NCBI RefSeq assembly: GCF_006874625.1
Contig: NZ_CP030034.1
Coordinates: 2,046,001 to 2,110,000 of the forward strand
Length of the DNA: 64,000 bases
Direction of reading: 5' to 3'
Origin: Bdellovibrio sp. NC01
GTDB taxonomy: Bacteria > Bdellovibrionota > Bdellovibrionia > Bdellovibrionales > Bdellovibrionaceae
Position 1 is the stretch's first letter. The number at the start of each line of letters is the position of its first letter. The notes under the pieces are model-generated. The model was not told the origin of the DNA and made no database searches. It was given only the letters and a program-made list of their open reading frames with translations. Below, one piece after another: positions 18,172 through 27,957 of the stretch. Made by a program: the position numbers and the translations under genes.

Positions 18172-19377
18172 ATGAAAAATACAGGCAACAAAAACAAGTT
18201 CCTACTTCTGGCTCTTATCTTCACCCTTGTCGCCATCGGCGTTCATACTTACCTAACTCAACACTTTTATGGTGTGAAGTTCGGCCTTGCAGAGGGTGAA
18301 TCCGTCTGTAACATCAACGAAGTCCTTAACTGTGACGCTGTGACTGCCAGCAAATACTCAGCCTTCTTGGGTATTCCTATGGCACTTTGGGGAGCTGCGA
18401 CGAATCTGATTCTGTTGTTCTTCCTATTCGTAACTCGCTACAACTTGGTGCAAGATCGCGCTAAAACAAGCCGCTATGCTTTCTTAATCTCATTAATTAC
18501 TGTGATCGCTTCCATCGTGATGGGCGTGATTTCAGTCACTAAGATGAGCAACCTGTGCATCTTCTGTATCTCGGCCTATGTTCTATCAATCTTAGGTTTC
18601 ATCTGCATTTACCTTGGCGCTGAAAATTTAAGCACAAAAAACATCTCTGACGATATTAAAGACATGTTCGTGACGGATCGTTGGGCTTTGGGTGCATTCA
18701 TTGCGATCCCCGTATTGGCCTTCATCGGCAACCTTATGTATCTAGAAAGCCATGGCTTAAGCGATATCGAAAAAATCGCAAACGAAAAAGTGACTTACTG
18801 GCAAGCAGCTCCGGCGCAAAATTTCGATCCAGCAGCAGGCCTTCAACTTCAAGTTGGTAAAACAGAACCGGTGATGACAATCGTGGAATTCGCCGACTTC
18901 CGCTGCCCACACTGCAAACACGCAGCTCCAAGCTTGCACGCCTTCACACAAAGTCATCCTGATGTTAAATTGATCTTTAAGCCGTTCCCTCTTGATGGCA
19001 CTTGCAACGATGCGATCAAAGGCGGCGGCGATGGCATCTCTTGCGGCTTGGCATTTGCTGTTATGTGCTCTGAGCAAATCAACAAAACAGGCTGGAAAGC
19101 ACACAACTATTTCTTTGATAACCAAATGGATATCATTCAAGCCAACAGCTTGGATAAAAACTTAGAATCAGTTGCTCCAGTGGTTGGAATTCCAAAAGAC
19201 GATTTGAAAAAATGCGTTGAAGGCCCAGATGTTCGCGCTTTGGTTGTGAAAATGGCCAACGAAGGTGCAACGGCTCAAATTGGTGGTACGCCAACTGTAT
19301 TTGTTAACAACAAACTTCTTAGCGGCGGCCAACTACTTCCAGTTCTAGATGCTGCTTACAAATCTTTGAAGAAATAG
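18172..19377 (+). CDS. VKOR-DsbA fusion (disulfide-forming) protein
   Basis: The start at 18172 has AATAAGG upstream. The protein has 401 residues. The N-terminal half is a vitamin K epoxide reductase domain with four to five membrane helices, the loop pair Cys in VCNINEVLNCDAV and the CIFC active site. The C-terminal half (about 230-400) is a periplasmic DsbA/thioredoxin domain with CPHC in DFRCPHCKHAAPSL. The fusion lets the quinone-linked VKOR oxidise its own DsbA, which then forms disulfides in exported proteins. LptD and other Cys-rich envelope proteins in this window are possible clients. Confidence 0.92.
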   Translation: MKNTGNKNKFLLLALIFTLVAIGVHTYLTQHFYGVKFGLAEGESVCNINEVLNCDAVTASKYSAFLGIPMALWGAATNLILLFFLFVTRYNLVQDRAKTSRYAFLISLITVIASIVMGVISVTKMSNLCIFCISAYVLSILGFICIYLGAENLSTKNISDDIKDMFVTDRWALGAFIAIPVLAFIGNLMYLESHGLSDIEKIANEKVTYWQAAPAQNFDPAAGLQLQVGKTEPVMTIVEFADFRCPHCKHAAPSLHAFTQSHPDVKLIFKPFPLDGTCNDAIKGGGDGISCGLAFAVMCSEQINKTGWKAHNYFFDNQMDIIQANSLDKNLESVAPVVGIPKDDLKKCVEGPDVRALVVKMANEGATAQIGGTPTVFVNNKLLSGGQLLPVLDAAYKSLKK

Positions 19378-19421
19378 CCCCCCTGCTCCGACAAAGTCGG
19401 AACTCAGATAGCTGAAAACAA

Positions 19422-19449
19422 AAAAAGCGGAGTTATTACTCCGCTTTTT
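19422..19449 (+). terminator. Bidirectional intrinsic terminator
   Basis: A 12-bp perfect stem (aaaaagcggagt 19422-19433 with actccgcttttt 19438-19449) has a tatt loop, with A-run and T-run on the two sides. It can end the VKOR gene on the plus strand and the gene at 19472-20062 on the minus strand. A small hairpin tccgac/gtcgga at 19387-19401 lies before it. Confidence 0.85.
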
Positions 19450-19471
19450 ATTTTAAATTGAAAGTCTTAGT

Positions 19472-20062
19472 TTAAAAACCGATTCGCTCTGCCAGCCAAT
19501 TCGCCAGTTTCCCAAAGCCATCATCGAAAACAACGATACTTGTTTTCATCAGGCCATTGACGATATCCAACCAGAAACCCAAGATAATAATACCCACTGT
19601 CGCAAGCCACAAAGCGCGCACAACATAGATCGTCGAACGCACGTCAGCCACACGCAAATCACCTTGAATTTTCTCAACAACTTTAAGGATATATTGCAGC
19701 TCTTTATAGTGCTCTTTAAACTTTTCACGAAGCTCTTGCTGCTTGGCGCGAGTCAAAGAGTTAATACCTGGAAAACTACGCTTTGCTTTGATCGCATAAA
19801 TCAAATCAATCGAGTGATGAATATAACGAGTCACCTTGTTTTTGAAATTAGGATACTCGGACGGCTTATCCAAAAAGTCTTTCAACTCTTCAATGGCTCT
19901 GTCATAGCGCTCTTCAAGAACCCACGTCAGAATGCTATAGCGCAACGATTCAGGTCGCCCCATTTCTGAGCGATCTACACCCACATCGAAAAAGGCTGAT
20001 TCTTCCTTTTTCTTTGCTTCTTCTATTGCTGCTGATGCTTCTTTTAAAGCTGGAACTGCCAT
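19472..20062 (-). CDS. Helical protein with one C-terminal membrane segment
   Basis: The protein has 196 residues. The first 130 residues are helical and charged (LEERYDRAIEELKDFLDKPSEYPNFKNKVTRYIHHSIDLIYAIKAKRSFPG). A probable membrane segment is at about 152-172 (ALWLATVGIIILGFWLDIV), followed by a short amphipathic end. I do not recognise the family. It lacks a good ribosome site, so the start is less sure. It is divergent from the coiled-coil gene at 20205. Confidence 0.6.
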   Translation of the reverse strand: MAVPALKEASAAIEEAKKKEESAFFDVGVDRSEMGRPESLRYSILTWVLEERYDRAIEELKDFLDKPSEYPNFKNKVTRYIHHSIDLIYAIKAKRSFPGINSLTRAKQQELREKFKEHYKELQYILKVVEKIQGDLRVADVRSTIYVVRALWLATVGIIILGFWLDIVNGLMKTSIVVFDDGFGKLANWLAERIGF

Positions 20063-20204
20063 ACCAAATACGTTTCGGCCTATTCAGCGAATTCATTAAG
20101 TACATAGATCTTGGTCTAGCTTTCCAGCCCATAGTTTGACGACCAACGTCTCGTCCTGAGATGATAAAGACTAAATGGCGACCTAGACTTCATGGAGGAG
20201 GGCT

Positions 20205-21344
20205 ATGGACACCGAAACTTTTCAAAGCGCAAGACTTGGACTATTAGATTTTGAACCTGAACAGGAAGCCCGCCCGGTCATCCCGGCTGTGGGGCAAATC
20301 CCATTGCCTGATGAGATGCCGAAGCGTGCAGATCTCAGTCATTTGCCAAAGGAAATTTTAAAATCTTCAACTGTCGAAAACCTTATTTCACAGAATGAAG
20401 ACCTTATGGCGCGATTGAAAGTGGCTTTACGCCGTCTTTCACTTCTTGAAACCGAAAACCAAAAAATGAGCGAAGAGACGAACAAAGCTCGCCTGGCTCA
20501 GTCTTCAATCACAGACCAAATTTTGGTATGGAGAGAAAAAGACAATCTTTGGAAACAAAAATTCGATCAAGTTGAACGCGAAAAAGAAATTCAAACTGAG
20601 AAATTGCGTGCTCTTCAAGAACGCGTACGCACAATGACAGCAGATTTGATCCGCCATGAAAAATATCATGATCGTATCAAAACTCAGGTGAAGCCTTACA
20701 TCACGCAACTGAAAGAGTATTCACACACTCAAGATTTAAAACTGCAAGATCTGGAAACAGATTTAGCTCGCAAAGAAGCGCAGTTGCGTGACATTCGTCA
20801 TCAAATCATTGAAGTGACGAAGAATTCTCGTTACCAAGTGGAAGCGTCAGAGAAAAAAGCTCAAGAAATGATTCAATTCTATGAGGATCAAATCCAGAGC
20901 ATGAGCAAAGAACTTCAAGTACTTCATCAAGCTCAAGAAGATCTTGAAGTGAAAACTTTGAAGCTTCATACAGCACTTGAACGCCAAGATGCGCTTGAAA
21001 ATGAACTTGTGACTTTGCGTAGAAGCAAAGAAGATATGAAAGAGCGCTTGGATGCCGAAATTGAACGCCTTCAAGAACGCCAAAGCGAATTGATTCGTCA
21101 GAATCAAAAATTGGGCGTTGAACATGCAGATCTACAGATCCGCGTGGTTGAAGATCAAGAACGCATCCAAACTTTAGAGCGCGAAAATCGCCAGTTTATT
21201 GAGCAGCTTGAAAGCCTGCGTTACATGTGGACTGCGAAGAACGAAGAAAATGAAAAACTCAAGGTCGCTGCATCCGCTTTGGAGCGCTTAAACCTTGAGC
21301 TCAGTCAGAAATTGAATGAATTAAGAGGAACTACTCAGCCTTAA
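20205..21344 (+). CDS. Coiled-coil protein
   Basis: The protein has 379 residues, starting behind a strong GGAGGAGGGCT. Residues 1-60 are a proline-rich, likely disordered head. From about 65 to the end the sequence is one long coiled coil rich in E, Q, K, R and L (for example LSLLETENQKMSEETNK, ERLQERQSELIRQNQKL). No membrane or signal segment. The function is unknown; it could be a scaffold or cytoskeletal partner. Its stop overlaps the convergent STAS gene by 4 bp. Confidence 0.7.
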   Translation: MDTETFQSARLGLLDFEPEQEARPVIPAVGQIPLPDEMPKRADLSHLPKEILKSSTVENLISQNEDLMARLKVALRRLSLLETENQKMSEETNKARLAQSSITDQILVWREKDNLWKQKFDQVEREKEIQTEKLRALQERVRTMTADLIRHEKYHDRIKTQVKPYITQLKEYSHTQDLKLQDLETDLARKEAQLRDIRHQIIEVTKNSRYQVEASEKKAQEMIQFYEDQIQSMSKELQVLHQAQEDLEVKTLKLHTALERQDALENELVTLRRSKEDMKERLDAEIERLQERQSELIRQNQKLGVEHADLQIRVVEDQERIQTLERENRQFIEQLESLRYMWTAKNEENEKLKVAASALERLNLELSQKLNELRGTTQP

Positions 21345-21670
21345 ACGAAGCTGAGTAGTGCATTTTCCACACTTTCGTGGACTTCTAGATTTTTACACTC
21401 TGTAAAACTGAAAAGACGTTGGAAATCCGGGTTCAAACCCGCGATTTTCGCGTTCATTTTGTTGTTCGCGTTAAGATCGTTCAATACACCGAAGAACGAT
21501 TGAATGCCTGAAGAACCGACAAAGTTTAAATTCTTCATGCAAAATACGATTTTTTTATTCTTGAAGTTAGACAAGCAAGCTTGCTTGAACGATTGCGTTT
21601 TCTCGATTTCAATACGACCACTCAATGACACAACGGCGATATCGCCATCAAGCAAGATTTTTACTTCCAT
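21341..21670 (-). CDS. STAS-domain protein (anti-sigma antagonist type)
   Basis: The protein has 109 residues, all one STAS domain: DGDIAVVSLSGRIEIEKTQSFKQACLSN, then IVFCMKNLNFVGSSGIQSFFGVLNDL. The SSG motif holds the Ser that is phosphorylated in SpoIIAA/RsbV-type antagonists. No kinase or sigma gene is adjacent, so the partner is unknown. GAGG lies 8 nt before the ATG. Confidence 0.8.
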   Translation of the reverse strand: MEVKILLDGDIAVVSLSGRIEIEKTQSFKQACLSNFKNKKIVFCMKNLNFVGSSGIQSFFGVLNDLNANNKMNAKIAGLNPDFQRLFSFTECKNLEVHESVENALLSFV

Positions 21671-21806
21671 GAAAGACCTCGTTAGATAAAAAATGACGTG
21701 CTATTCCTTAACGGTCTTTAACTGTCACTTTTAGAGTCCAAAAAGAGGCCAGAAAATCTTCAATTTCTAGCTCGACAAACGACCAACCTCTTCCTAGACT
21801 TATCCC

Positions 21807-24221
21807 GTGCTTCAACGCTGGACCATCTTAGTATTTCTACTTCTGTCGCTTGCGACATCGCTGACTTTTGCGCAGGACTCACAGCCCGTAGCCAAAATCC
21901 AGGGCATTTTGATCAATGCTGACGATATGTTCCGCGATTCTGAAAAAGAAACTGTTGAACTCGAAGGCAACGTGCAAATTGTCTATCAAGGTCAACACAT
22001 CAAAGCCGATCGCGCCAAAGTTTACTTGCGCACAAAACGCGCAGAACTTCAGGGTCACGTTGAGATCGTCGATCAAAAAAACTCCATTAAAGGTGACCAA
22101 GTTACTCTTGATTACGAAAGCAACACCGGCATTATCTACAACGGTTATGTGCAAGCAGGCCTTGTGCGCTTTAGTGGTGATCGCTTAGAAAAAATCGGCG
22201 AATCAGAATTCATCGTTTCAACCGCTGATTACACGGCTTGTACAAACTGTCCATCGACATGGAGTTTTTCAGGAAGTTCGGTACGCGCTGAAATGGGTGG
22301 CTATGCTTACATCAAAAGCGCTGTCCTGCGCATCAGCGATGTTCCGGTCTTCTGGCTCCCCTACTTAGTTGTTCCACTAAAGAGTGATCGCCAGTCAGGG
22401 CTATTAACACCCGGCTTCGAACAATCCGACACCGGCGGTTTCACATTCATTCAACCTTACTTCTGGGCGATCAATCGCAGCAGCGACGCCACCCTGACCG
22501 CAAAAAACTACGAACACAGGGGCTTAAAAGGTTTGGCGGAATATCGCTACATGCTGAATGAGCAAAGCGAAGGTATTTTAAATACGGCTTTATTAGACGA
22601 TAAGGCCTTCGGTGATGATGAACGTTTGAATCGTTTCCGCAGTCCCGCCGACAAGGGCAGTTCTCTTGAGCGTTGGTTCGTGCGCTATCAGCATTATTAT
22701 GAAATGCCTGACGACGTTGTCGCGCGCGCACAAGTCAACCTGGCAAGTGACCTTCAATATCCAAAAGATTTCCCTTTTGAGACTGAAAACTACGGTGACC
22801 CGGCGATGGAAAATCGCATCTCTGTGACAAAGAATACCAAAGACAGTCACATGAGTTTGGATACGTCCTATTACGTCAACATGTTGCAATCAGATCCACG
22901 CGCTGGAAATGACGACGCTGTTCACAGAGCTCCTGAACTTCGCTATTCAGCCACTCAAAAAAGTATTGGCGATAGCAACTTCATTTATTTCTGGGACTTG
23001 GACTACGTCAACTTCACTCGTGCAGGAAATGCTTACGATAATATGACGACGGGTGCGACTAGCACGGGGTCACCGCTTAAATATCAAACCAATAACTGTA
23101 ATAAGCCGAACTGGTCTGACGATCCTGCCTGTCATCCTGTGTACGATGGCGTGTACGACCCCAATCAAGACTTGATCCGTACTGGTCAACGCTTGGATTT
23201 CCGTCCATCTGTGTACTATCCATTCCAAATCACTGACGGCTTCGACATCGTACCGTCATTGAATTATCGTGAAACACACTACAACTTTAGCGTGGGCGAT
23301 GAACAAAGTTACGTTCGTCGCTATCTTCGTACTTCAGTGACAAGCCGTATGATCTTCAGTGGTATTTATGGCGATACGATCAATCCAAAATCGGATCGCT
23401 ATAAACACGAAATCATCCCCGAGGTCACGTACACAAACATTCCGTGGATTCAGCAGAAAGATCATCCATTCTTTGGCACAGGCCCCTTGAATGATGCTCC
23501 TTACTCTTCACGTGATGGCATCAGTGACGGTGACTTAACGTCGCCTTACGGTTTGCAGTTTGACTATCAAGACCGTATTTACGATCGCAACCTTGTGACG
23601 TTCGGTTTGACGAACAAACTCACTGAAAAACGCTGGGTGGGCGATCGTCCTGAATATCAACAGATTGCCTCGTTGAAGCTCTTGCAGTCTTACGACGTTT
23701 CACAAAAAGATCGCAGCAACAGCACACGCGAACCGTGGTCTGACTTGATGGCGATCTTGGATGTGCGTTTAAAACACTTCCAAACTTATTCGATCTTCGA
23801 CTACTTCCCTTATCAGGGTGTGACGAACATTTCATCTCGTGTACGCGTGATGGATGATATGGGTCTTTTCGGTCAGGTGGGATTGACTCAGCAATATAAA
23901 ATCACTCCAGGCCAAGCGGTTCAACAATCAAGCCGTACGGAAGATTATACGTTCGCTGCCGGCTTCGTTTCTGCTTACGTGAACTTGATGGGCCAGGTGG
24001 TTTACGATTCCAACTGGCAAGCAGCCGTGAACGGCAAGCCGGTTAAGTCGTGGGCCTACATCGCGCAATTCAAACCACCGGGCGATTGTTGGTTGATCAC
24101 TTTGATTCAAGACCAAGTTACTGGTGGTGAGGCGAACACACGCTTGAACTTCGAATTCACATTCGACGGAAATCCAAAACCGCCGCTTAAACCAGAGGCC
24201 TTGGATCAATTCGGTTTCTAG
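21807..24221 (+). CDS. lptD: LPS-assembly outer-membrane protein LptD
   Basis: The start is GTG. The protein has 804 residues. A signal peptide ends at SLTFAQ (about 22). The OstA/LptA-like beta-jellyroll is at about 30-135 (INADDMFRDSEKETVELEGNVQIVYQGQHIKADRAKVYL). The rest is the LptD barrel, with the conserved start of the barrel (AYIKSAVLRISDVPVFWLPYLVVPLKSDRQSGLLTPG) and a Cys pair in the CTNC motif. It places lipopolysaccharide in the outer leaflet of the outer membrane and needs LptE, which is not in view. Confidence 0.92.
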   Translation: MLQRWTILVFLLLSLATSLTFAQDSQPVAKIQGILINADDMFRDSEKETVELEGNVQIVYQGQHIKADRAKVYLRTKRAELQGHVEIVDQKNSIKGDQVTLDYESNTGIIYNGYVQAGLVRFSGDRLEKIGESEFIVSTADYTACTNCPSTWSFSGSSVRAEMGGYAYIKSAVLRISDVPVFWLPYLVVPLKSDRQSGLLTPGFEQSDTGGFTFIQPYFWAINRSSDATLTAKNYEHRGLKGLAEYRYMLNEQSEGILNTALLDDKAFGDDERLNRFRSPADKGSSLERWFVRYQHYYEMPDDVVARAQVNLASDLQYPKDFPFETENYGDPAMENRISVTKNTKDSHMSLDTSYYVNMLQSDPRAGNDDAVHRAPELRYSATQKSIGDSNFIYFWDLDYVNFTRAGNAYDNMTTGATSTGSPLKYQTNNCNKPNWSDDPACHPVYDGVYDPNQDLIRTGQRLDFRPSVYYPFQITDGFDIVPSLNYRETHYNFSVGDEQSYVRRYLRTSVTSRMIFSGIYGDTINPKSDRYKHEIIPEVTYTNIPWIQQKDHPFFGTGPLNDAPYSSRDGISDGDLTSPYGLQFDYQDRIYDRNLVTFGLTNKLTEKRWVGDRPEYQQIASLKLLQSYDVSQKDRSNSTREPWSDLMAILDVRLKHFQTYSIFDYFPYQGVTNISSRVRVMDDMGLFGQVGLTQQYKITPGQAVQQSSRTEDYTFAAGFVSAYVNLMGQVVYDSNWQAAVNGKPVKSWAYIAQFKPPGDCWLITLIQDQVTGGEANTRLNFEFTFDGNPKPPLKPEALDQFGF

Positions 24222-24222
24222 A

Positions 24223-24681
24223 TCACAGCTCTTCAAAAACTGTGACTGTGAAATTCGAATCCACGAACGCCCAATGAAATTCAACCAGACAATCAAAACG
24301 AGCTGCTAAGAATTGCGCAGCTCGCGCAAGGCGTGACCATTGCCGCTGATTCACTCGCGCAGGTAAAAAATCAGCACTGTTCGAGGTCTTCACTTCAACC
24401 AATATCAAATTTCCACTGGGCGCACGAAACAACAAATCAACTTCCGCATAGGGAGTTTTCAATCGCTGTCTTAGCAATTCGCAGTTTTTCTTTTTATAAT
24501 GAAAGATAACGGACTTTTCAGATTCAAGCCCACGAAAGTGGGCCCAATAGAGTTTACTCTTCTTGTGGAAGGTATTCTTTAACTCCGGCGAAGGACTTTC
24601 TGTGCCAGATGCACGGTCCGTGTTCGACGATGGAGTTTTTGTGAACCGGCGTTGAGTAGCCTTTGTGAAGTTCGAAGCCAT
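24223..24681 (-). CDS. yraN: YraN-family (UPF0102) endonuclease-like protein
   Basis: The conserved part is [25 protein letters not shown], then [20 protein letters not shown], matching the UPF0102 (restriction-endonuclease-like) core, in which the Asp-Glu-x-Lys acts on nucleic acid. The only standard start in this frame is the ATG at 24681, which makes 128 bp overlap with rnhB in another frame. Similarity to the family begins only at about residue 48, so a non-standard start near the end of rnhB is possible. The role in this family is still unclear. Confidence 0.65.
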   Translation of the reverse strand: MASNFTKATQRRFTKTPSSNTDRASGTESPSPELKNTFHKKSKLYWAHFRGLESEKSVIFHYKKKNCELLRQRLKTPYAEVDLLFRAPSGNLILVEVKTSNSADFLPARVNQRQWSRLARAAQFLAARFDCLVEFHWAFVDSNFTVTVFEEL

Positions 24682-25294
24682 AAGCTGGGTATTGCGCTCC
24701 CAATTCCTTCATCAAACGATCACGCGTCACCTTCGCAACAATGGAAGCTGCAGAGATAGGTGCTGCACGCAAATCGCCTTGGATTAAAGTGCTTTGCTCG
24801 AAGCCAACAAGGTTTGGAATTTTTTGATTTCCATCTACTAGCACATGCCCTGTTGAAACTTTCAAAGCCTCGATAGCTCTTTTCATCGCAAGCAATGATG
24901 CCTGCAAAATATTAAGCTCATCGATCTCTTCAACAGTTGCATGACCGATTCCCACATGATGATGTTTGCAAATCAGCTCTGCCAACTCTTCACGACGTTC
25001 TTCGGATATTAATTTTGAATCAGTTACTTGATCAGCAAGTTCATCGGATTTGAAAATGACGGCCGCCGCATAAACAGGCCCCGCAAGGCATCCACGCCCT
25101 ACTTCATCGACACCAATAATTGGATGTGGAGAGTATTCACGCCATTCCACTTTAGGAAGCTCCGGTTTCTTTTTAGCTGGCTTCTTTATCGGTTTCTTCG
25201 CGACTGCGCTTGAAAGTGATTTCTTTGCAGGTTTGACAGCGACCTTGTTCGCCGTCTTAGTCACAGATGATTTACGAGATGTTTTTACTGCCAT
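24554..25294 (-). CDS. rnhB: Ribonuclease HII with Lys-rich N-terminal extension
   Basis: The protein cuts RNA in RNA-DNA hybrids. It has 246 residues. The catalytic core has [15 protein letters not shown] (about 60-74, first catalytic Asp-Glu), [26 protein letters not shown], and [29 protein letters not shown]. The first 50 residues are unusual: a KKPAKK/AKKS-rich tail not found in standard RNase HII. There is no good ribosome site before the ATG at 25294, so the extension start is not certain. The stop region overlaps yraN. Confidence 0.92.
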   Translation of the reverse strand: MAVKTSRKSSVTKTANKVAVKPAKKSLSSAVAKKPIKKPAKKKPELPKVEWREYSPHPIIGVDEVGRGCLAGPVYAAAVIFKSDELADQVTDSKLISEERREELAELICKHHHVGIGHATVEEIDELNILQASLLAMKRAIEALKVSTGHVLVDGNQKIPNLVGFEQSTLIQGDLRAAPISAASIVAKVTRDRLMKELGAQYPAYGFELHKGYSTPVHKNSIVEHGPCIWHRKSFAGVKEYLPQEE

Positions 25295-25320
25295 TGTTCA
25301 CAATTCCGTCTCAGGTCTAC

Positions 25321-25339
25321 ACTCCGGCTTCGCCGGAGT
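25321..25339. promoter_or_regulatory. Strong isolated hairpin between rnhB and rplS
   Basis: An 8-bp perfect GC-rich stem (actccggc 25321-25328 with gccggagt 25332-25339) closes a ttc triloop. No T tract follows on either strand, so it is not a classical terminator. It lies in the 5' region of rnhB; its role is unknown. The rest of the 281-bp gap holds only the rplS terminator. Confidence 0.4.
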
Positions 25340-25511
25340 AGAAAAGTCTACCCTCAGCTCTTACGGAATTTATGTATCTCTTTTAGACGGAACTTCAGCA
25401 GTCAGTCACGAATGAAAGTATCAGATCATGAATTTGCAAAGGCGCATAAATAATTTCGCCTCGACAAGAACGAACTCGACTCATCGAATGCGAAATCACT
25501 CGTATCCTGAA

Positions 25512-25550
25512 AATAAAAAAGGCCTGGTTTTTACACCAAGCCTTTTTATT
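25512..25550 (-). terminator. Terminator of the rplS transcript
   Basis: A stem of about 14 bp (ataaaaaaggcctgg against ccaagcctttttat, with one G-U pair and one bulged A) has a loop of Ts and A. It sits 25 bp past the rplS stop, with T-runs on the minus strand. Confidence 0.8.
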
Positions 25551-25575
25551 AAAATTCAATTTTATAAGACTGAAA

Positions 25576-25995
25576 CTATTCAGCAGCTGCTGTAGCAGCA
25601 GAAGCCAATTCAGATTCGATCTTAGCAGCTTTACCAGAAAGGTTGCGCAAGAAGTAAAGTTTAGAACGACGTACTTTACCTACGTTAACCAATTCAACTT
25701 TGTCCAAAGCTGGAGAGCTGAACGGGAAAGTTCTTTCAACACCAACACCCGCAGAGATTTTGCGAACTGTGAATGATTTAGCAGCGCCAGCACCTTGGAT
25801 TTTAGTTACGATACCTTTGAAGAGCTGAACACGTTCTTTTTCACCCTCTTTAACTTTAACGAATACGTTGATTGTATCGCCAGAGCTGAAAGCTGGGATG
25901 TTTTTGTTAGCCGCTTTTACGCTGATACGACGAACAAGGTTAGTTTCTTTAACTTCAGATTTAGTTTTCACAGTTTTTTTAGCAGCTTTAGCCAT
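25576..25995 (-). CDS. rplS: 50S ribosomal protein L19
   Basis: The protein has 139 residues; standard L19 has about 115, so it has extra ends. The core shows [87 protein letters not shown]. The N-terminus [16 protein letters not shown] is an added basic stretch. The C-terminus is Ala/Glu-rich. It is the last gene of the trmD cluster, 48 bp after the SPOUT methyltransferase. Confidence 0.96.
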   Translation of the reverse strand: MAKAAKKTVKTKSEVKETNLVRRISVKAANKNIPAFSSGDTINVFVKVKEGEKERVQLFKGIVTKIQGAGAAKSFTVRKISAGVGVERTFPFSSPALDKVELVNVGKVRRSKLYFLRNLSGKAAKIESELASAATAAAE

Positions 25996-26043
25996 TGCTT
26001 AGTCCCTTATGCTCAATTTTTTCTTCAAAAGTAAAACAAGGGT

Positions 26044-26622
26044 CTACCATGGACCCATTACGCGGTCAAGACAGATACTTACTGCCGATCTCACTGAGAG
26101 ATGGCGATAATCCTGAGGGGGAGCCCCTCTGATGCTTTCCAAAACTCCGGAGCAAGACTGTAAAAGCTCTTCCGTCAAACCGTTGCCCGTACCAAATAGC
26201 ATAAAAACGGGTCTTTTTTCTACATGCATTTCATGTCGCAGCTCAGCAAAAGAGTACTTTTTTAGACCTTCATTTCGAGCTGAAGTCGCAATTAACAGAG
26301 CTTCAGGAACATTCCAGTCTTCTACGGCCTTTTGAACGCTGTCGGCGGTAAAAACGGGGCCCAATGCTGTTCGGCGCATGGGATTGTATTTCGCCCCTTG
26401 CCCCACTCTCCAGTGATCAAGAACGCGCTCAACGAACATTTGCTGATCCTGCATGGGATGGATGATGTAATATCTTTCCACCCCATAGACCTGAGCCGCT
26501 CTCGCGATGTCGTGGATATCGAAATTTGTGACATTTGTAGCAACCGTCTTACCCTGGCGATCGCGCACCGGGTGATGCACAAGACCGATAGCTAAGCGCG
26601 GAACATAGATTTCTTCAGCCAT
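26044..26622 (-). CDS. SPOUT-type RNA methyltransferase (trmD-linked family)
   Basis: The start at 26622 ([19 protein letters not shown]) overlaps the trmD stop by 8 nt and has GAGGAAGA upstream; a longer frame has no such site. The protein has 192 residues. It fits the SAM-dependent RNA methyltransferase family (Methyltrn_RNA_4) often placed beside trmD in deltaproteobacteria, with [24 protein letters not shown] and [16 protein letters not shown], the last like the SAM-binding knot. The substrate RNA is unknown. Confidence 0.78.
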   Translation of the reverse strand: MAEEIYVPRLAIGLVHHPVRDRQGKTVATNVTNFDIHDIARAAQVYGVERYYIIHPMQDQQMFVERVLDHWRVGQGAKYNPMRRTALGPVFTADSVQKAVEDWNVPEALLIATSARNEGLKKYSFAELRHEMHVEKRPVFMLFGTGNGLTEELLQSCSGVLESIRGAPPQDYRHLSVRSAVSICLDRVMGPW

Positions 26623-27442
26623 TAAAATCTTCCTCGACCAATCCTTCAAGACCCAAGATCTTACGATCTCGTTCTGATAAATTCAGCCAAAACTTCTTCA
26701 GCTCCATTAATGGAACTGCCGTCTTTTTCTTTTTCAAAGAACGGTATTTTTCATTTTCTAATTCAATATGCGAATGAAATAAATCAGGACGTTTCACCAT
26801 CGTGACCAAAGCAGAAACTTTGTATTTCCAATCCGCGATTTTCTTATGATCCCCGCTTAATAAAATTTCGGGAACTTCCTGATTCAAATACTCACGCGGG
26901 CGAGTGAAATTAGGATGCTCTAAAAGCCCTTCAGAAAAGCTATCCTTATCCGCACTCTCGTTATGGCCTAAAACCCCAGGAACGAAGCGTGAAAGCGCAT
27001 CAATCACGATCAATGCACCCAACTCCCCGCCTGATAAAACGTAATCACCGACAGAGATCTCTTCGTCGACATAAGTGTTGATAATACGTTGATCAATTCC
27101 GCCGTAACGACCGCAAATAAAAACCAGATGTTCTTCTTTCGCCAAAGCTCGCGCCTTCGCGTCTGTCAGAACATCCCCTTGCGGAGAAAGATAAATCACC
27201 TTGGAATTCTTATGTTGCACTTTCTGAATGGTTTTTTCGAGGGGCTCTGCCAGCATGATCATGCCGTCGCCACCACCGAATGGACGATCATCGACAGTGC
27301 GATGACGATCTTGTGCAAATTCACGTGGAGTGTGGGAAGAAACTTTTAAGAGATCACCCTTGATGGCCTGACCAAGAACGCCGAAACTTGCGGCGCTTTG
27401 AACCATCTCTGGAAAAAGGGTGATCACATCAATTTGCAACAT
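26615..27442 (-). CDS. trmD: tRNA (guanine37-N1)-methyltransferase
   Basis: It methylates G37 of tRNAs that read CNN codons, next to the anticodon. The protein has 275 residues with the family marks: [72 protein letters not shown], and [13 protein letters not shown]. The C-terminal part is longer than average. The start overlaps rimM by 1 nt (TAATG), so the genes are coupled. Confidence 0.97.
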   Translation of the reverse strand: MLQIDVITLFPEMVQSAASFGVLGQAIKGDLLKVSSHTPREFAQDRHRTVDDRPFGGGDGMIMLAEPLEKTIQKVQHKNSKVIYLSPQGDVLTDAKARALAKEEHLVFICGRYGGIDQRIINTYVDEEISVGDYVLSGGELGALIVIDALSRFVPGVLGHNESADKDSFSEGLLEHPNFTRPREYLNQEVPEILLSGDHKKIADWKYKVSALVTMVKRPDLFHSHIELENEKYRSLKKKKTAVPLMELKKFWLNLSERDRKILGLEGLVEEDFNG

Positions 27443-27957
27443 TAAGCGTTCTCGAGGTCGAGCAACCCTTCAGGCAAATCCATAACAACAGCTTGGTGCT
27501 TGAAATCAATTTTCTTGATGAAAGCATCCACGAATGGAATTTCAACTTTCTTACCATTCACATCAACCACCAAAAGGTCTTGAACACCGTTCGTAGAGAA
27601 ATCAACGATCTCGCCCAACACAGTTTGTTCAGGATTTTTCAATTTGAAGTTTTTGATTTCAGACAAGTAGATCGTTTCGCCAGGCTTTGAAACCAACAAG
27701 TCGTCTTCAATAAAGAATTCGAAGTGTTCAATACCTTCAGCCGCGGTACGATCTGTGATTTCAGCTGCCTTCACGATGATACCTTTTTTAAAAGGCTTCA
27801 CGCGCTCTACAGTGAACTCTTGAAGTTCTGCTTCACCTTTTCCTTGAAGCGCAAATTTCTTCATGCGCTTAGCCCAAGTGATGTCGCCAGAGAAGATCAC
27901 AACATAAAGATCTCCTTTAAGTCCGTGCGCTTCTCTTACTTTACCTACTAATTTCAT
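27442..27957 (-). CDS. rimM: 16S rRNA processing protein RimM
   Basis: The protein has 171 residues and helps mature the 30S subunit, binding S19. It shows the N-terminal RimM barrel ([21 protein letters not shown]) and the PRC-like C-terminal barrel ([42 protein letters not shown]). AAGGTTTAAGT lies before the ATG. It is the first gene of the rimM-trmD-methyltransferase unit, with its own leader region upstream. Confidence 0.95.
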   Translation of the reverse strand: MKLVGKVREAHGLKGDLYVVIFSGDITWAKRMKKFALQGKGEAELQEFTVERVKPFKKGIIVKAAEITDRTAAEGIEHFEFFIEDDLLVSKPGETIYLSEIKNFKLKNPEQTVLGEIVDFSTNGVQDLLVVDVNGKKVEIPFVDAFIKKIDFKHQAVVMDLPEGLLDLENA

